Shown: piece after piece, positions 43,399 through 54,322 of the stretch
How positions within the stretch are numbered: the stretch's first letter is position 1
Layout of the letters: every line of letters begins with the position of its first letter
Notes under the pieces: model-generated
What the model was told of the DNA's origin: nothing
Seen by the model: only the letters and a program-made list of their open reading frames with translations
Database searches by the model: none
Translations under genes and position numbers: made by a program
Origin: Elymus sibiricus
Taxonomy: Eukaryota > Streptophyta > Magnoliopsida > Poales > Poaceae
Direction: 5' to 3'
Assembly: GCA_039707655.1 (NCBI GenBank)
Contig: CM077673.1
Coordinates: forward strand, 8,070,001-8,134,000
DNA: 64,000 bases

Positions 43399-45743
43399 GT
43401 GTGCCTTCGGACAGAGACAAATTGCATACCTCGGACACGTAATCAACGAGGAAGGGGTTTCCACGGATCCGAGCAAGATAGAAACTATCAGAACCTGGCC
43501 AACACCACGCAACAGCAAGGAGGTGTGCTGTTTTCTTGGATTGGCAGGATACTACAGAAAATTTGTCAAGCACTTTGGCATTATTGCGTGACCTCTGTTC
43601 AATTTGTTGAAAAAGAATCATCCGTTTGTGTGGACTGCCGACACGGACAAAGCCTTTTCATTACTGCAGCAGAGTTTGGTTTCAGCACCTGTACTGCAAC
43701 TCCCGGACTTCTCCAAGCAGTTTGTGGTGGATACGGACGCGTGTGACTATGGAGTCGGTGCAGTGTTGCAGCAAGGAGGGCACCCGATCGCTTACATGAG
43801 CAAGCCTCTCGCTCCCAAGCATAGAGGTTTATCAACCTATGAGAAGGAATGCCTGGCCATCCTTATGGCCGTTGAGCAATGGCGCCCTACCTCCAACATG
43901 ATGAGTTCTTGATTCGCACGGATCAACGCAGCTTGGTACATCTGGATGATCAACGTCTGTCCACGGTGTGGCAACAGAAGGCTTTTACTAAACTCCTTGG
44001 CATGCGATACAAAATCTGCTATCGCCAGGGCTCAACCAACAGTGCCGCAGATGCACTTTCCCGTTGGGATCACACCAATGACCAGTCTTTGGCCATTTCA
44101 GTATGCCAACCCACTTGGATCGAAGACATACGGGCCAGTTACAATGACAACGAGCACGCGAAGAAGCTACTGGAGCAATTCACATCACAGGCTGACACCA
44201 AGGGGAGGTTTGCTGTCGCTGATGGGCTGCTATACTTCAGGAATCGGTTGTGGCTTGGGGGAGCACCACAAATGCAGCAGAAAGTGTTGAAAGCATTCCA
44301 TGATAGCACACTCGGGGGTCACTCTGGGTTCCCAGTAACTTACAGAAGATTGCGACGGCTGTTTGCATGGCCCAAAATGAAGCAGATTATCAAAGATTAC
44401 GTACAAGGGTGTGCTGTGTGCCAACAAGCGAAGCCAGAGTGGGTTAAATATCCCGGACTGTTAGAACCAATCCCAATTCCAGCAGGAGCGTGGCAAGTTG
44501 TTACAATGGATTTCATCAATGGGCTCCCACAATCAGGCAGAGCAAATTGCATACTGGTGGTGGTGGATAAGTTCACAAGGTATGCCCATTTCCTGCCGCT
44601 ACAACACCCATTCACTGCAGCTAAAGTGGCCCGTTCATACTTGGACAATGTTTACAAACTCCACGGGCTACCCAAAGCAATCATATCAGACAGAGATCCT
44701 GTGTTCACCAGCAGGTTCTGGCGTGAGCTCTTTTCTATCATTGGGACTGAACTCAACATGAGCACGCCATACCACCCCCAGACGGACGGCCAATCAGAAA
44801 GAGTTAATCAATGCCTGGAGATTTATCTACGCTGCTTCATCCATGCTTGTCCAAATCATTGGAGTCAATTCCTGCCACTTGCAGAATTTTGGTACAACTC
44901 GAGTCACCATTCTGCTCTGGACATGTCTCCTTTCGAAGCGCTGTACGGGCATGAGCCACGTCACTGGGGAATTGAAGCGGCTTCCACTTGGAAAATTCCT
45001 GCTCTGAAAGACTGGTTGGAAGAAAGGCAAACCATGCAGCAAGTTCTACGGCAGCATCTGCACCGAGCACGTCACATGATGAAGGTGCAGGCCGACAAAA
45101 AACGTACGGATCGCTCGTTCAGCGCTGGGCAGGAGGTGTTTGTCAAATTGCAGCCTTATGTTCAATCTTCGGTGCATCGTCGCGCCAACCACAAGCTTGC
45201 CTTCAGGTATTTTGGCCCGTTCAAAGTGATTCGCAACATCAACCCAGTCACCTATGAGCTTGACCTGCCACCACAGTCCAAGATCCACCCTGTCTTCCAC
45301 GTCTCCCAACTTCGCCAAGCTCTGTCCCCAGGTATATCAGTTTCACCCTTGCTCCCAATCCCTCGGCCCGACGAACTGGTCCCAGTGGAAATTTTGGACA
45401 GGATATGGCGCCAGACACCTACAGGACGACGCTAACAACTGCTCGTTCGTTGGTCCGATTCAGAGCTGCTGGATGCTACATGGGAAGATGCTCTCGCTCT
45501 TAAAGATCGCTCCCCTGACTTAGCGGCTTGGGGTCAAGCCGTCCCTCAAGAAGCAGGGGATGTCAGCGTCCCAGATACATCGACAGCAAAGGCAGGAGCA
45601 GCTACTGGGGCAACTGTGGATGACACGCTGGCAACAGAGCGGGCAAGGGCGGCCAATCACGGCAGGGAGCGCGTCATCGCGCGTCCACCTCGGATCAGGC
45701 ATCCCAATAGACAGTACGTGGGGCCAGAGTGGGTGAATCCTAC
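43399..45743 (+). pseudogene. Reina-like RNase H, integrase and chromodomain part, running into the LTR
   Basis: After the shift near 43388 the frame continues IAYLGHVINEEGVSTDPSK, hits TGA at 43589-43591 (an Arg is expected before PLFNLLKK), and gives RNase H DTDACDYGVGAVLQQGG. A one-base deletion near 43886 moves it to the frame of 43879-45435. That holds the HHCC integrase (GGHSGF ... CAVCQQAK), the DDE core (MDFINGLP, SDRDPVF, GQSERVNQ), a GPF-type module and a chromodomain-like end (LVRWSDSELLDATWEDALAL) after a TAA at 45433-45435. The same frame then runs through the PPT and about 180 bp of the 3' LTR to a TAA at about 45741-45743. Confidence 0.8.
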
Positions 45744-45905
45744 TTAAAGACGACGCGACTTCAGTCGAGACCATCCGGGCTTGGATCAGAACTGACACGG
45801 CGGCTGTCTTCAGTTTTCTTTCTTCTATACCAAGTTGTATCTGAAAGTGGAGAGAACCATCTTTTACCTGTAATCTAGATCGAGAGAGAGAACTCGCTCC
45901 TAACA
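45561..45905 (+). repeat. 3' LTR of the Reina-like element (345 bp)
   Basis: It starts tgtcagcgtcccagatacat after the PPT aagcagggga and ends cgctcctaaca before tgaca. Only one base differs from the 5' LTR over the shared length by my reading. Confidence 0.92.
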
Positions 45906-45911
45906 TGACAG

Positions 45912-47198
45912 GTGTACCGCCTTTCCATCGGCGCGGCGTGCGGGCTGTGGTGGCCGTCCGACAAGCTGGTGATCCAGGTGCTGGACGACTCGACGGACGC
46001 CGGCATCCGGTCGCTGGTGGAGGCTGAGTGCCGGCGATGGGCGGGCAAGGGGGTGCACATCCGCTACGAGAACCACAGCAACCGGAGCGGCTACAAGGCC
46101 GGGGCCATGCGGGAGGGCCTCAAGAAGACCTACGCAAAGGACTGCGAGTACGTGGCCGTCTTCGACGCCGACTTCCAGCCCGATGCTGACTTCCTCCGCC
46201 GCACCGTGCCGGTCCTCCAGGCCGACCCGGCCGTCGCCCTGGTGCAGGCACGGTGGTGGTTCGTGAACGCGGACGAGTGCATCCTCACCCGCATCCAGGA
46301 GATGTCCCTCGACTACCACTTCTCCGTGGAGCAGGAGGTCGGCTCCGCCTGCCACGGCTTCTTCGGCTTCAACGGCACCGCCGGGGTGTGGCGGGTGCAC
46401 GCCCTGGCCGACGCGGGCGGCTGGAAGGACCGCACCACCGTGGAGGACATGGACCTGGCCGTCCGGGCGTCCATGCGGGGGTGGAGGTTCATCTACGCCG
46501 GCGACGTGCAGGTGCGCAACGAGCTGCCCAGCAGCTTCAAGGCGTACCGGTACTAGCAGCACCGGTGGTCGTGCGGGCCGGCGAACCTGATGAGGAAGAT
46601 GTTCTGGGAGATCGTCGCCAGCCGGCAGGTGTCGGCGTGGAAGAAGCTCCACGTGCTCTACGGCTTCTTCTTCGTGAGGAAGGTGGTGGCGCACCTCGTC
46701 ACCTTCCTCTTCTACTGCGTCGTCATCCCGTCCTACGTGCTCGTCGGCGGACAGGACTTGCGCCTCCCAAAGTACGTGGCCATGTACGTCCCCGCCATCA
46801 TCACCCTGCTCAACGCCGTGTGCACGCCGAGGTCCTGGCACCTGCTCGTCTTCTGGATCCTCTTCGAGAACGTCATGTCCATGCACCGCTCCAAGGCCAC
46901 CGTCATCGGCCTCGTCGAGGCCAGCCGCGCAAATGAGTGGGTCATCACAGAGAAGCTCGGCGGCTCGACCTCGACCACCGTTGCTGCTGCCGCTACCACA
47001 GCGATGGCCAAGAAGAAGAAGAAGAAGAGCCAGAGCAACAGCAGCGGCTTCCTGGTGCCGGAGATCATCATGGGGCTCTGCCTGCTCTACTGCGCCGTCT
47101 ACGACATCGTCTTTGGCCATGACCACTTCTATGTCTACCTCATCATGCAGTCCGCCGCCGCCTTCGTCATCGGATTGGGCTACGTCGGATCCCAATGA
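45912..47198 (+). pseudogene. CslA: CslA exon 2 (429 codons, with an internal TAG)
   Basis: It starts [20 protein letters not shown] and carries the whole GT2 core. TAG at 46554-46556 interrupts AYRY-stop-QHRWSCGPANL. Downstream are KMFWEI, several membrane helices (VTFLFYCVVIPSYVLVG; FWILFENVMSMHR; LVPEIIMGLCLLYCAVYDIV; YLIMQSAAAFVIGLGYVG) and a Lys run. The normal stop is TGA at 47196-47198. Most mutations seem absent after the TAG, so the stop is a single point lesion (CAG to TAG). Confidence 0.92.
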
Positions 47199-47689
47199 AT
47201 CGATCTGAATTGCATACCTTCCTATCAGCATGTTGTGTTTCAGGACCAATAATACATACATACATACACAGTTGTATCTCAATAATTTCCAGAGCAGGAC
47301 AGTTACTTGCTTCATTATTTTCATTCATCCGTTTTGCATCATGTACAGACAGAACCAATAATAATCGCCTTCATTCGGAGCAGATGTTTATTCTGTTGTC
47401 AGGCATGCAGCAAATTTAAAGGCATTTTGTTTCTATACATGCATGTTGGTGAATGGCAAAACCTACAACATTTTTTTTTCTTTTTCCACAGTGGAGGTGG
47501 AGGTGGAGGTGGAGGCGGCCGGCGGGATAAGTCTTCCAAAGAGAAGAGATGGGCGTCGCTGGCGACGCCCAAGAGGGAAGCGAGGGGACCACCTGCCTGG
47601 AGAAGGAAGATGAGATAACTTCCCCTGGGCTGGGCTGGGCCTACCTCTCTGGCCCAACGGATGAAGGCCCGCCCGAACTGGCTCATCAG
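47199..47689. other. CslA 3' flank
   Basis: It contains a probable 3' untranslated region with aataataca-type signals near 47250 and 47355, a T run at 47470, and a ggaggt repeat at about 47491-47516. No further gene is evident. The join to Tat-like sequence lies at about 47690-47710 and is not marked by an LTR or a terminal repeat. Confidence 0.6.
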
Positions 47690-47724
47690 TTCAGTTCATC
47701 CCACACCTTCTCTAATCTGGCTTA

Positions 47725-50044
47725 CCTTGCGCCTCGTCGAATCTCCTGTTTAGAGCGTCAAGCTTGTCTTCGGAGCTCTTGAGCTTCCGATTTAGCTCAT
47801 CTAGCTCGGCAGCGTTAGTAGCCGCTGCCGTGGACGAAGCCTGTGACAAACAAAATCATATAACGTTACAGGGGTTTACAACCTCCGAACTATCACTAAA
47901 ATGATCCTATGTTCGGTCCTCTTAAGGGTTGTTAGAACGATCCGAACACATATTGTTCTATGCACAGTTCGGATGTGGATCTATGTTTGAACCCCAGGTA
48001 AGTTTTTCCAAACTCACCTGGGACTCGGGGGCTGTCATGCATATAATCATAACTCACAGAAAATAATATTTCACAAAATAGAGCATTACATGGCTTACCT
48101 GGAAGCCCGTCAGGAGACCTTTGAAGGCCTCCTTCAGTCCGTGGTCTACGGACTGAATGCTCTGCAATATCGCACCCATAAGGGTGCGGTGCTCCCCGGA
48201 GATGGAGGCGCTCGATAGAGCCTCCCCCATAGCCGGCCACCCATTGGTCGGTGGCGCCGGTGGGGATCGGTTGGCCCGATCTCCAATCGGAGATTGAACC
48301 GATGCCTCTGGAGGCATGGTGCGCTCCGGAGACCGCCTTCGAGGTGACTGGACATCTTCTTGCCCAGTCTCCTCAGTATCCAGGAGGGACCTTTCTCCCG
48401 GGTCTTCGGCGGCCGAGGTGTTGGCCTCGGCCATAACGTCATCACCCCTACCCCCAGTGTCCGGCTCCAAATGAGCCTGTTGGGAGGACACCTTTGCGCC
48501 ATCCTTCGCGGCTCCCAGAGGAGAAGGGTGCGACGCGGTCCTGCTCTCCGCTAGCTCGGCGGGCGGGGTCTCCCCGTCCGAAGCCTGATCGGTGGGGAGG
48601 ACTTGTGGTGGGCTGCAAATCAATAAGTATTCACATGTTAATGGTATTCGAACCTAGCACTAATAGCTCGGAAAGGTCTTCGGATCTGTACCTTCGAGGT
48701 GGGGGATTGACCCTTAGGTTCCTTCACGGAACCCTCTCGAAGTCCTCGGACTCAGTGTCCGAGTCCGAACTATCACCGGACAGGGTTACCTGTGTCCGGC
48801 GCGCTTTTTTCTGGGCGGGAGGAGCTACCTCCTCCGAGGCGTCCGATGACGCCGCCCTCTTTCCTGTGAAGGGGGAATCGCCTCCCCCCTCAGCCTCATG
48901 CTCCTCCTCTTGATTCGAGGAAGCGTGTGTTTCTTCGGACACAGCTCCTGGCTGGTCTCTGTTGCGCAGGCCTGCTCGGCCTGTCTTCTTCTTCTCCTTC
49001 TTCTCTGGCACCTTATAAGGCGCCACGACGAGCATCTCCAACAGCGCGGAGACTTGGGGTCTTCGGGCTGCGGAGCCGGACAGTTGATGCCCGTGGCCTT
49101 GCTCAGCCATTTCTGCGAAAGTGATCGGAAAGCATTTAGATTTTCTTCGGGAAGATGAGAGCCGATCTAATAAAACTATATCGTACCTCAGAAGGGAGCT
49201 TATCGGCGCATAAGCCCTGGTCCTCCTTCTTGACCGGCCAGTTATCCTACGCCTTCCACAGCTTCTCCCGCGTGGTACGGAAGAGTCGACGAATCGTAGG
49301 ATCGTCGTCAGTCCGGTAATTCCACATAGGAGAACTCCGATGCTGGCAGGGGAGGATGCGCCGCCGAAGCATAACCTGGACCACGTTGGTCAGCCCGACT
49401 CCCTCCCTGATCATGGAGGCGATGCCCCTCTGCAGGTCCTCCACCTCTATGACCGACCCCCAGTCGAGGCCCTTTCGGACCCACGAGGTCAATCTGGCCC
49501 GGGGGCCGGATCTGAATTCAGTAGGAACAGTTCCGCCTTCCTCCCTTGGCTCGGTGATGTAAAACCACTCTTTTTGCCAAGTCTTGATGGTGTCGATGAA
49601 GGTGCCGGATGGCCATACTACGCGCGGAAGCTTGCTGATGACTGCCCCGCCGCAGTCCGCATGTGCGCCTGCGACGCACTTCATCTTGATGTTGAAGATC
49701 TTGAGCCATAGTCCGAAGTGTGGTTCGACCCGCAGGAAAGCCTCGCAGACGATGATGAAGGCCAATATATTCATGAAAGAGTTCGGCGGGAGGTCGTGGA
49801 AGTCGAGGCCGTAGAAGAACATGAGGCCCCTCACGAAGGGGTGGAGCTGGAAGCTCAGTCCTCGGATGAAATGAGAAATGAAGACCACCCTCTAGCCTAG
49901 TTAGGGGGTGGGGATCACTTGGCCCTCCTCTTCGGCGCGGTGGAAGACATTGGTGGGGAGGTAGCCGGCCTCCTTGAGGTCCCAGATGTCCTGGTCGGTG
50001 ACCGTGGAAGCCTCCCATTTGCCGCTGGAGCCTGAGCCAGCCAT
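47725..50044 (-). pseudogene. Tat antisense gene with Transposase_28-like domain, copy B
   Basis: It starts with the ATG at 50044 (MAGSGSSGKWEASTVTDQDI). The first exon continues in frame to about 49210, with FISHFIRGLSFQLHPFVRGL and WFYITEP typical of the grass putative gypsy-type transposon family. Two stops lie close together (TAA, TAG at about 49892-49910, where Glu-type codons are expected) and a third after EKLWKA (about 49247). Further likely exons lie at 49118-48700 (basic, AQKKARR), 48614-48098 (Ser/Pro/Glu-rich, ending LTGFQ before a GT) and 47842-47725 (coiled coil LDELNRKLKSSEDKLDALNR before a GT). Tat elements of grasses encode such antisense genes; function unknown. Confidence 0.7.
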
Positions 50045-50613
50045 GGTTGAGCTTGGAGGAGGAAGGGTGGAAGACCTAGATCTGGGCTCTGGAGGCTCAG
50101 TAGATTGGGGAAGCAGAGGGTGCGAATGGGGAGTGCGGATAAGCCTTGGGGTTTTCGTCCCTTTTTATTGAGCTTATGGCCGGTTAGACTCCCTTCACGG
50201 CGCCGTGAATCTCTCCGCTTCCCAAGGCGTGTGTGCCGTTATACGCGCATGATTCAACATATCCCGTGTAAAACGGGGCACGGTCTATGCATTTATGGGT
50301 CGTGCTGGTGGAAACGGCCTCGAGCCGCGAATCGAGTCTTTACGACTGGTTCAGTGGTCATGGTGGGCCGTGACCTTTCGACTGATAGGTTGTCAGAAAT
50401 CACTATTTACTCCCTGACGATTGGCCTTCAGGGCCGGTTACACATGGTGTTCGGACGATCTATGATCGGAAAACTTACACGTCGTCGGTAGCCGAACTAT
50501 CCCGGCCGATCATTATTTGGAAAGGAGAAACTCGCCTCGCAAGCCGAAGACTTTGATCACATGAAGCAGCCGAAGGTAGGACTCTTGGCGTTGGAGGCTA
50601 GTTCAGGGGCTAC

Positions 50614-51084
50614 TGAGGGAGTCCTCGTTTAAGGGGTCCTCGGGAGGCCGACCTATCTATTATAGGCCGGACTGTATGGGCCGTTTGCCGGACACTGGAT
50701 TGATTGAAGACCCAGACTCCAGAAGGGAAGCTTCTAGAATCGTGGCGTGCCCTCCACGTTTAAGGTAGTGAATAGGCATGTTTATCCCCTCGGCGTGTAA
50801 CCGACCATGTGTAAACCCTAGGGACCCCCGGCGTCTATATAAGCCGGAGGGTTTTAGGTTATAGGCCAACAGGACTCATCTAGGGTTTTAGTCATACGAT
50901 CTCGTGGTAGATCAACTCTGTAATCCTCATACTATCAATATAATCAAGCAGGACGTAGGGTATTACCTCCATAGGAGGGCCCGAACCTGGGTAAAACCTT
51001 GTCCCCTTCGTCTCTTATTACCATCGATCCAAGTCTCACAGCTCGGGACCCCCTACCCGAGATCCGCCGGTTTTGACACCGACA
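50614..51084 (+). repeat. Tat-like 3' LTR, copy B (471 bp)
   Basis: It starts tgagggagtcctcgtttaag after the PPT caggggctac and ends ggttttgacaccgaca. It has the same length as copy A with only a few changes, and a TATA-like ctatataagccgg near 50834. Confidence 0.82.
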
Positions 51085-51971
51085 GAGAGACAACATACAT
51101 CTCATCAAAATATCGAACGAATACCAAATTCACATGATTACTTATAACAAGACTTATCCCATGTCCTCAGGAACAAACGTAACTACTCACAAAGCATATT
51201 CATGTTCATAATCAGAGGAGTATTAATTATCATTAAGGATCTGAACATATGATCTTCCACCAAGTAAACCAACTAGCATCAACTACAAGGAGTAATCAAC
51301 ACTACTAGCAACCCACAGGTACCAATCTGAGGTTTTGAGACAAAGATAGGATACAAGAGATGAACTAGGGTTTGGAGAGGAGATGGTGCTGGTGAATATG
51401 TTGATGGAGATTGACCCCCTCTCGATGAGAGGATCGTTAGCGATGACGATGGCTTCGATTTCCCCCTCCGGGAGGGAAGTTTCCCTGGCAGAACAACTCC
51501 GCCGGAGCCCTAGATTGGTTCTGCCCAAGTTCCGCCTCGAGACGGCGGCGCTTCGCCCCAAAAGCTCTGTTATGATTTTTTCTAGGTCAAACCCTCCATA
51601 TAGCAGAAGATGGGCACCGGAGACCTGCCAGGGGGCCCACAAGCCTGCTGGGCGCGCCCAGGGGGGTAGGGCGCGCCCCCCTGGCTTGTGGCCACCTGGT
51701 GGGTCCCCTGATGTATTTATTTCGCCCAATATTTTTTATATACTCCAAAATAATTCTCCGTAGATTTTCAGGACTTTTGGAGTTGTGCAGAATAGGTATC
51801 TTAGATTTGCTCCTTTTCCGGTCCAGAATTCCAGCTGCCGGCATTCTCCCTCTTCATGTAAACCTTGTAAAATAAGAGAGAAAAGGCATAAGTATTGTAT
51901 CATAACGTGTAATAACTGCCCATAATGCAATAAATATCGATATAAATGCATGATGCAAAATGGACGTATCA
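51085..51971 (-). repeat. Athila-like 3' LTR, copy B, truncated by the Tat insertion
   Basis: It begins gagagacaacatacatctc directly after the Tat LTR and ends gcaaaatggacgtatca before the PPT at 51972-51985. The truncation point is identical to copy A. Confidence 0.86.
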
Positions 51972-51985
51972 ACTCCCCCAAGCTT

Positions 51986-53543
51986 AGACCTCGCTTGTCC
52001 TCAAGCGAAAGCCGAAATCGATAAATATGCCCACATTTTTAGAGATAGAGGTGTCGATAAAATAAAGTACGGACATGAAGGCATCATGATCATCTTTAGA
52101 ACAGCAACATATATTGACATATAATTTCTTATGCTGAAGTAACAATTCATTCACAAGGTAAAGTATGAATCAAGAACTCTATTGAGAACCAACAAACTAT
52201 GATCTCAGTCATTGAAGCAATTCCAATTTATCATAACGTAGGAAAGAGTCAATATAAGAGCTTGTAAAGCAAATCCACATACTCAATAATCTTTTAGTCT
52301 TTCACAATTACTAACACTCACGAGGTACCTATGAGGTCAAAGCTTCAATCGGACACAGAGAAAGATAGAGGCTTATAGTATTGCCTCCCAACTATTTACC
52401 TCAAGGGTAATGTCAACGAAAATAACTCATGCTCACCCACTTCCGAGTGGATATATATGTCTAGATCATTCCCCAACACATGACGCTTGCCAAAAGATAG
52501 AGGCGAAATAAAGGAAGTAATGAAGATCACCACAACTCTTGTATAAAGGTAAGTACTAGAAAATAAAAGTAATAGATAGGCCCTTCGCAGAGGGAAGCAG
52601 AGGTTGTCATGCGCTTTTATAGTTGGATGCACAATCCCTTAATGCAAAAGAACATCACTTTATATTTCCCCTTGTGATAGAGAACTTTATTATGCAGTCC
52701 GTCGCTTTTATTTCTTCCATATCACAAGTTCGTATAAAGTTTATTTTCCTCACACTAATAGATCACACATATTTAGAGAGAAATTCTTTATTGCTTGCAC
52801 CGATGACAACTTACTTGAAGGATCTTACTCAATCCATAGGTAGGCATGGTGGACTCTCATGGCAAAACTGGGTTAAGGGTGTTTGGATGCACAAGTAGTA
52901 TCTCTACTTGGTGCGGAAGTTTTGGCTGATATGAGGTGGAAGCAAGCGACACATGTTGAAGGATCTATAACCATATAATTTCTATTAAGAAGTGAGCAAA
53001 CATAACCCATTATGTTGTCTTCCTTGTCCAACATCAACTCTTTAGCATAAAATATTTTAATGAGTGCTCACAATCATAAAAGATGTCCAAGATAATATAT
53101 TTATATGTGAACCTCTCTTTCTTTATTACTTCCTTTTAATTGCCACAATGACCAATAGCTATGTTTGTCAACTCACAACAAATTTCAATCGACATACTTC
53201 TTATATGTGAAGTCATCACTCCCCATAAGATCATCATATATACTCTTTGCTTTTATTCTATACTTCTTTCTATTTCTTTTTCTCAAGATCATAGCAAATA
53301 AGCAAAGCCCTCAACTCAAAACTACTCTTTATTATATAACTCTCGGACTTGCTTACATAGGGGGAACATAAAGCAAAACTCAAAACTAGATCACACTAAA
53401 AACTTTATTCTACTAGATCAAAATATAACCAAAAGGATCAAACTAAGAAAAACAATAAAAGTCAAAGATGTGATGGTGATACGATACCGGGGCACCTCCC
53501 CCAAGCTTGGCACAAGCCAAGGGGAGTGCCCATACCCATGTGT
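51986..53543. other. AT-rich noncoding region of Athila-like copy B
   Basis: Near-identical to 13984-15540. No coding or RNA feature recognised. Confidence 0.65.
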
Positions 53544-53993
53544 TTAGTTGTCTTGCTTCGGTGATGTTATATTCTTGGCGATGATGCCCCTCAGAATGCG
53601 ATTCTCCTCCTCAAGCTTATTATTTTGTTGTCTGAGATCCATTACTTCCTTGCGAAGCTTTCCAGTGATGGTTAAAGCTCCCATAACCCATGGATGAAAC
53701 ATTGCTGCGGGGGAAGAAGCAACACTCTTTTTTATGTTTTCATAAGTAAGAAATTTAGCATTGGGAGGGATAACCGAGTTCGGAATTGCTGAGCTCTGAA
53801 GTTCTTCCAACATGGCCCGAGGTTGTAGATAAGAGGTGGCTTCTTGGTCTTCCTCCATGGCGTCTATCCTCTTCAAGTTAGCCTCCATCTCTTCCTCCGT
53901 GGCCTGCCCGAAGCGGTTGGCTCCACTGAATGCTCCGGGCCCTGGTGTCAGGTGAGAGACACGGCTCTCCCCGGCCGACTCTTGCGAAGACAT
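53544..53993 (-). CDS. Athila-like ORF3, 149 aa, copy B
   Basis: Same length and ends as copy A (MSSQESAGESRVSHLTPGPG to ITSPKQDN). By eye the differences are four residues: D/N at about 39, D/E at about 48, D/A at about 91 and V/I at about 109. It is open in both copies while gag-pol has decayed in both. C-terminal coiled coil, no membrane segment. Function unknown. Confidence 0.7.
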   Translation of the reverse strand: MSSQESAGESRVSHLTPGPGAFSGANRFGQATEEEMEANLKRIDAMEEDQEATSYLQPRAMLEELQSSAIPNSVIPPNAKFLTYENIKKSVASSPAAMFHPWVMGALTITGKLRKEVMDLRQQNNKLEEENRILRGIIAKNITSPKQDN

Positions 53994-54146
53994 CTTGCCC
54001 TAAATCTGCTGCGGAAACAGCTCAAAACGAAAACAGGAGGTATTGTCGTGATATGAGAGTCAAAACCTTCGGAAGATTATATAATGAATTTTTACCGACC
54101 CGAAGGAGTATGCCACAAGAAAACGGAGTCCGTAGGGTACACGAGG

Positions 54147-54205
54147 TGGCCACAAGCCATAGGGGCGCGCCCAGGGGGGTAGGGCGCGCCCCCCCTGGCT
54201 TGTCG
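54147..54205. repeat. GC-rich inverted repeat between pol and ORF3 (copy B)
   Basis: The arms ccacaagcc / ggcttgt flank ggggcgcgccc and gggcgcgccccc around a ggggggta loop. It corresponds to 16145-16205 in copy A. Confidence 0.75.
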
Positions 54206-54322
54206 CCTCCTCGTGCGCTCTTTGGACTACTTTAAATTTTCCTAATTTTTTAAATATTCCAAAATGGATAAAAATTAACATCGGAAAAGTTTTGGAGTCG
54301 GTTTACTTACCGTACCACATAC

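Larger units (their letters stand above)
40069..45905 (+). mobile_element. Reina-like chromovirus (Ty3/Gypsy) in the CslA intron
   Basis: Short LTRs (345 bp without the nested insert), PBS tggtatcagac at 40797, gag 40906, pol to the 3' LTR, and PPT aagcagggga. The 5-bp target duplication tgaca is at 40064-40068 and 45906-45910. The size (about 5.5 kb without the insert), short LTRs and a chromodomain-like C-terminus fit the Reina clade; clade is an inference. The LTRs differ at a single base (g/c at 40312 versus its 3' counterpart), so the insertion is very recent, yet the coding region has three stops and two frameshifts. Confidence 0.88.
39808..45911 (+). other. CslA intron, enlarged by a retrotransposon
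   Basis: Native intron sequence is 39808-40068 plus one G at 45911, about 262 bases without the insert. The acceptor AG (45910-45911) survives, but its last bases now come from the target duplication tgaca. Everything upstream, including any branch point and pyrimidine tract, is LTR sequence (cgctcctaacatgacag). Confidence 0.82.
39514..47198 (+). pseudogene. CslA: Cellulose synthase-like A (glucomannan 4-beta-mannosyltransferase), disrupted
   Basis: A two-exon GT2 glycosyltransferase gene of the CslA family. Such enzymes polymerise the (gluco)mannan backbone from GDP-mannose in the Golgi membrane. Joined exons give 526 codons, normal for CslA. Visible motifs: DDSTD (123-127), DAD (183-185), ED of TVEDMDL (276-277). 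The next motif, QQHRW, reads stop-QHRW: TAG at 46554-46556 replaces codon 313, the Gln of QXXRW. A protein ending there lacks that motif and all C-terminal membrane helices. The frame is otherwise open to the normal end, so the loss looks recent. A Reina-like retrotransposon of 5.8 kb fills the intron. Which CslA paralogue this is cannot be told without comparison. Confidence 0.92.
47690..51084 (+). mobile_element. Tat-like Gypsy element 3' part, copy B
   Basis: Contains the antisense gene (47725-50044, minus), noncoding DNA, PPT, and LTR 50614-51084. The portion 49911-51084 duplicates 11908-13081. The element lacks gag-pol: its left edge joins CslA flank directly near 47700, so this is a breakpoint rather than an insertion end. 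The right edge joins the same point of the Athila LTR as in copy A. Confidence 0.78.

Noticed and set aside
45900..47324. 474-codon minus-strand ORF opposite CslA exon 2
   Set aside because: It is the mirror of a GC-rich coding exon; its His/Val/Glu-rich composition is a known shadow effect. The plus strand has clear GT2 motifs.
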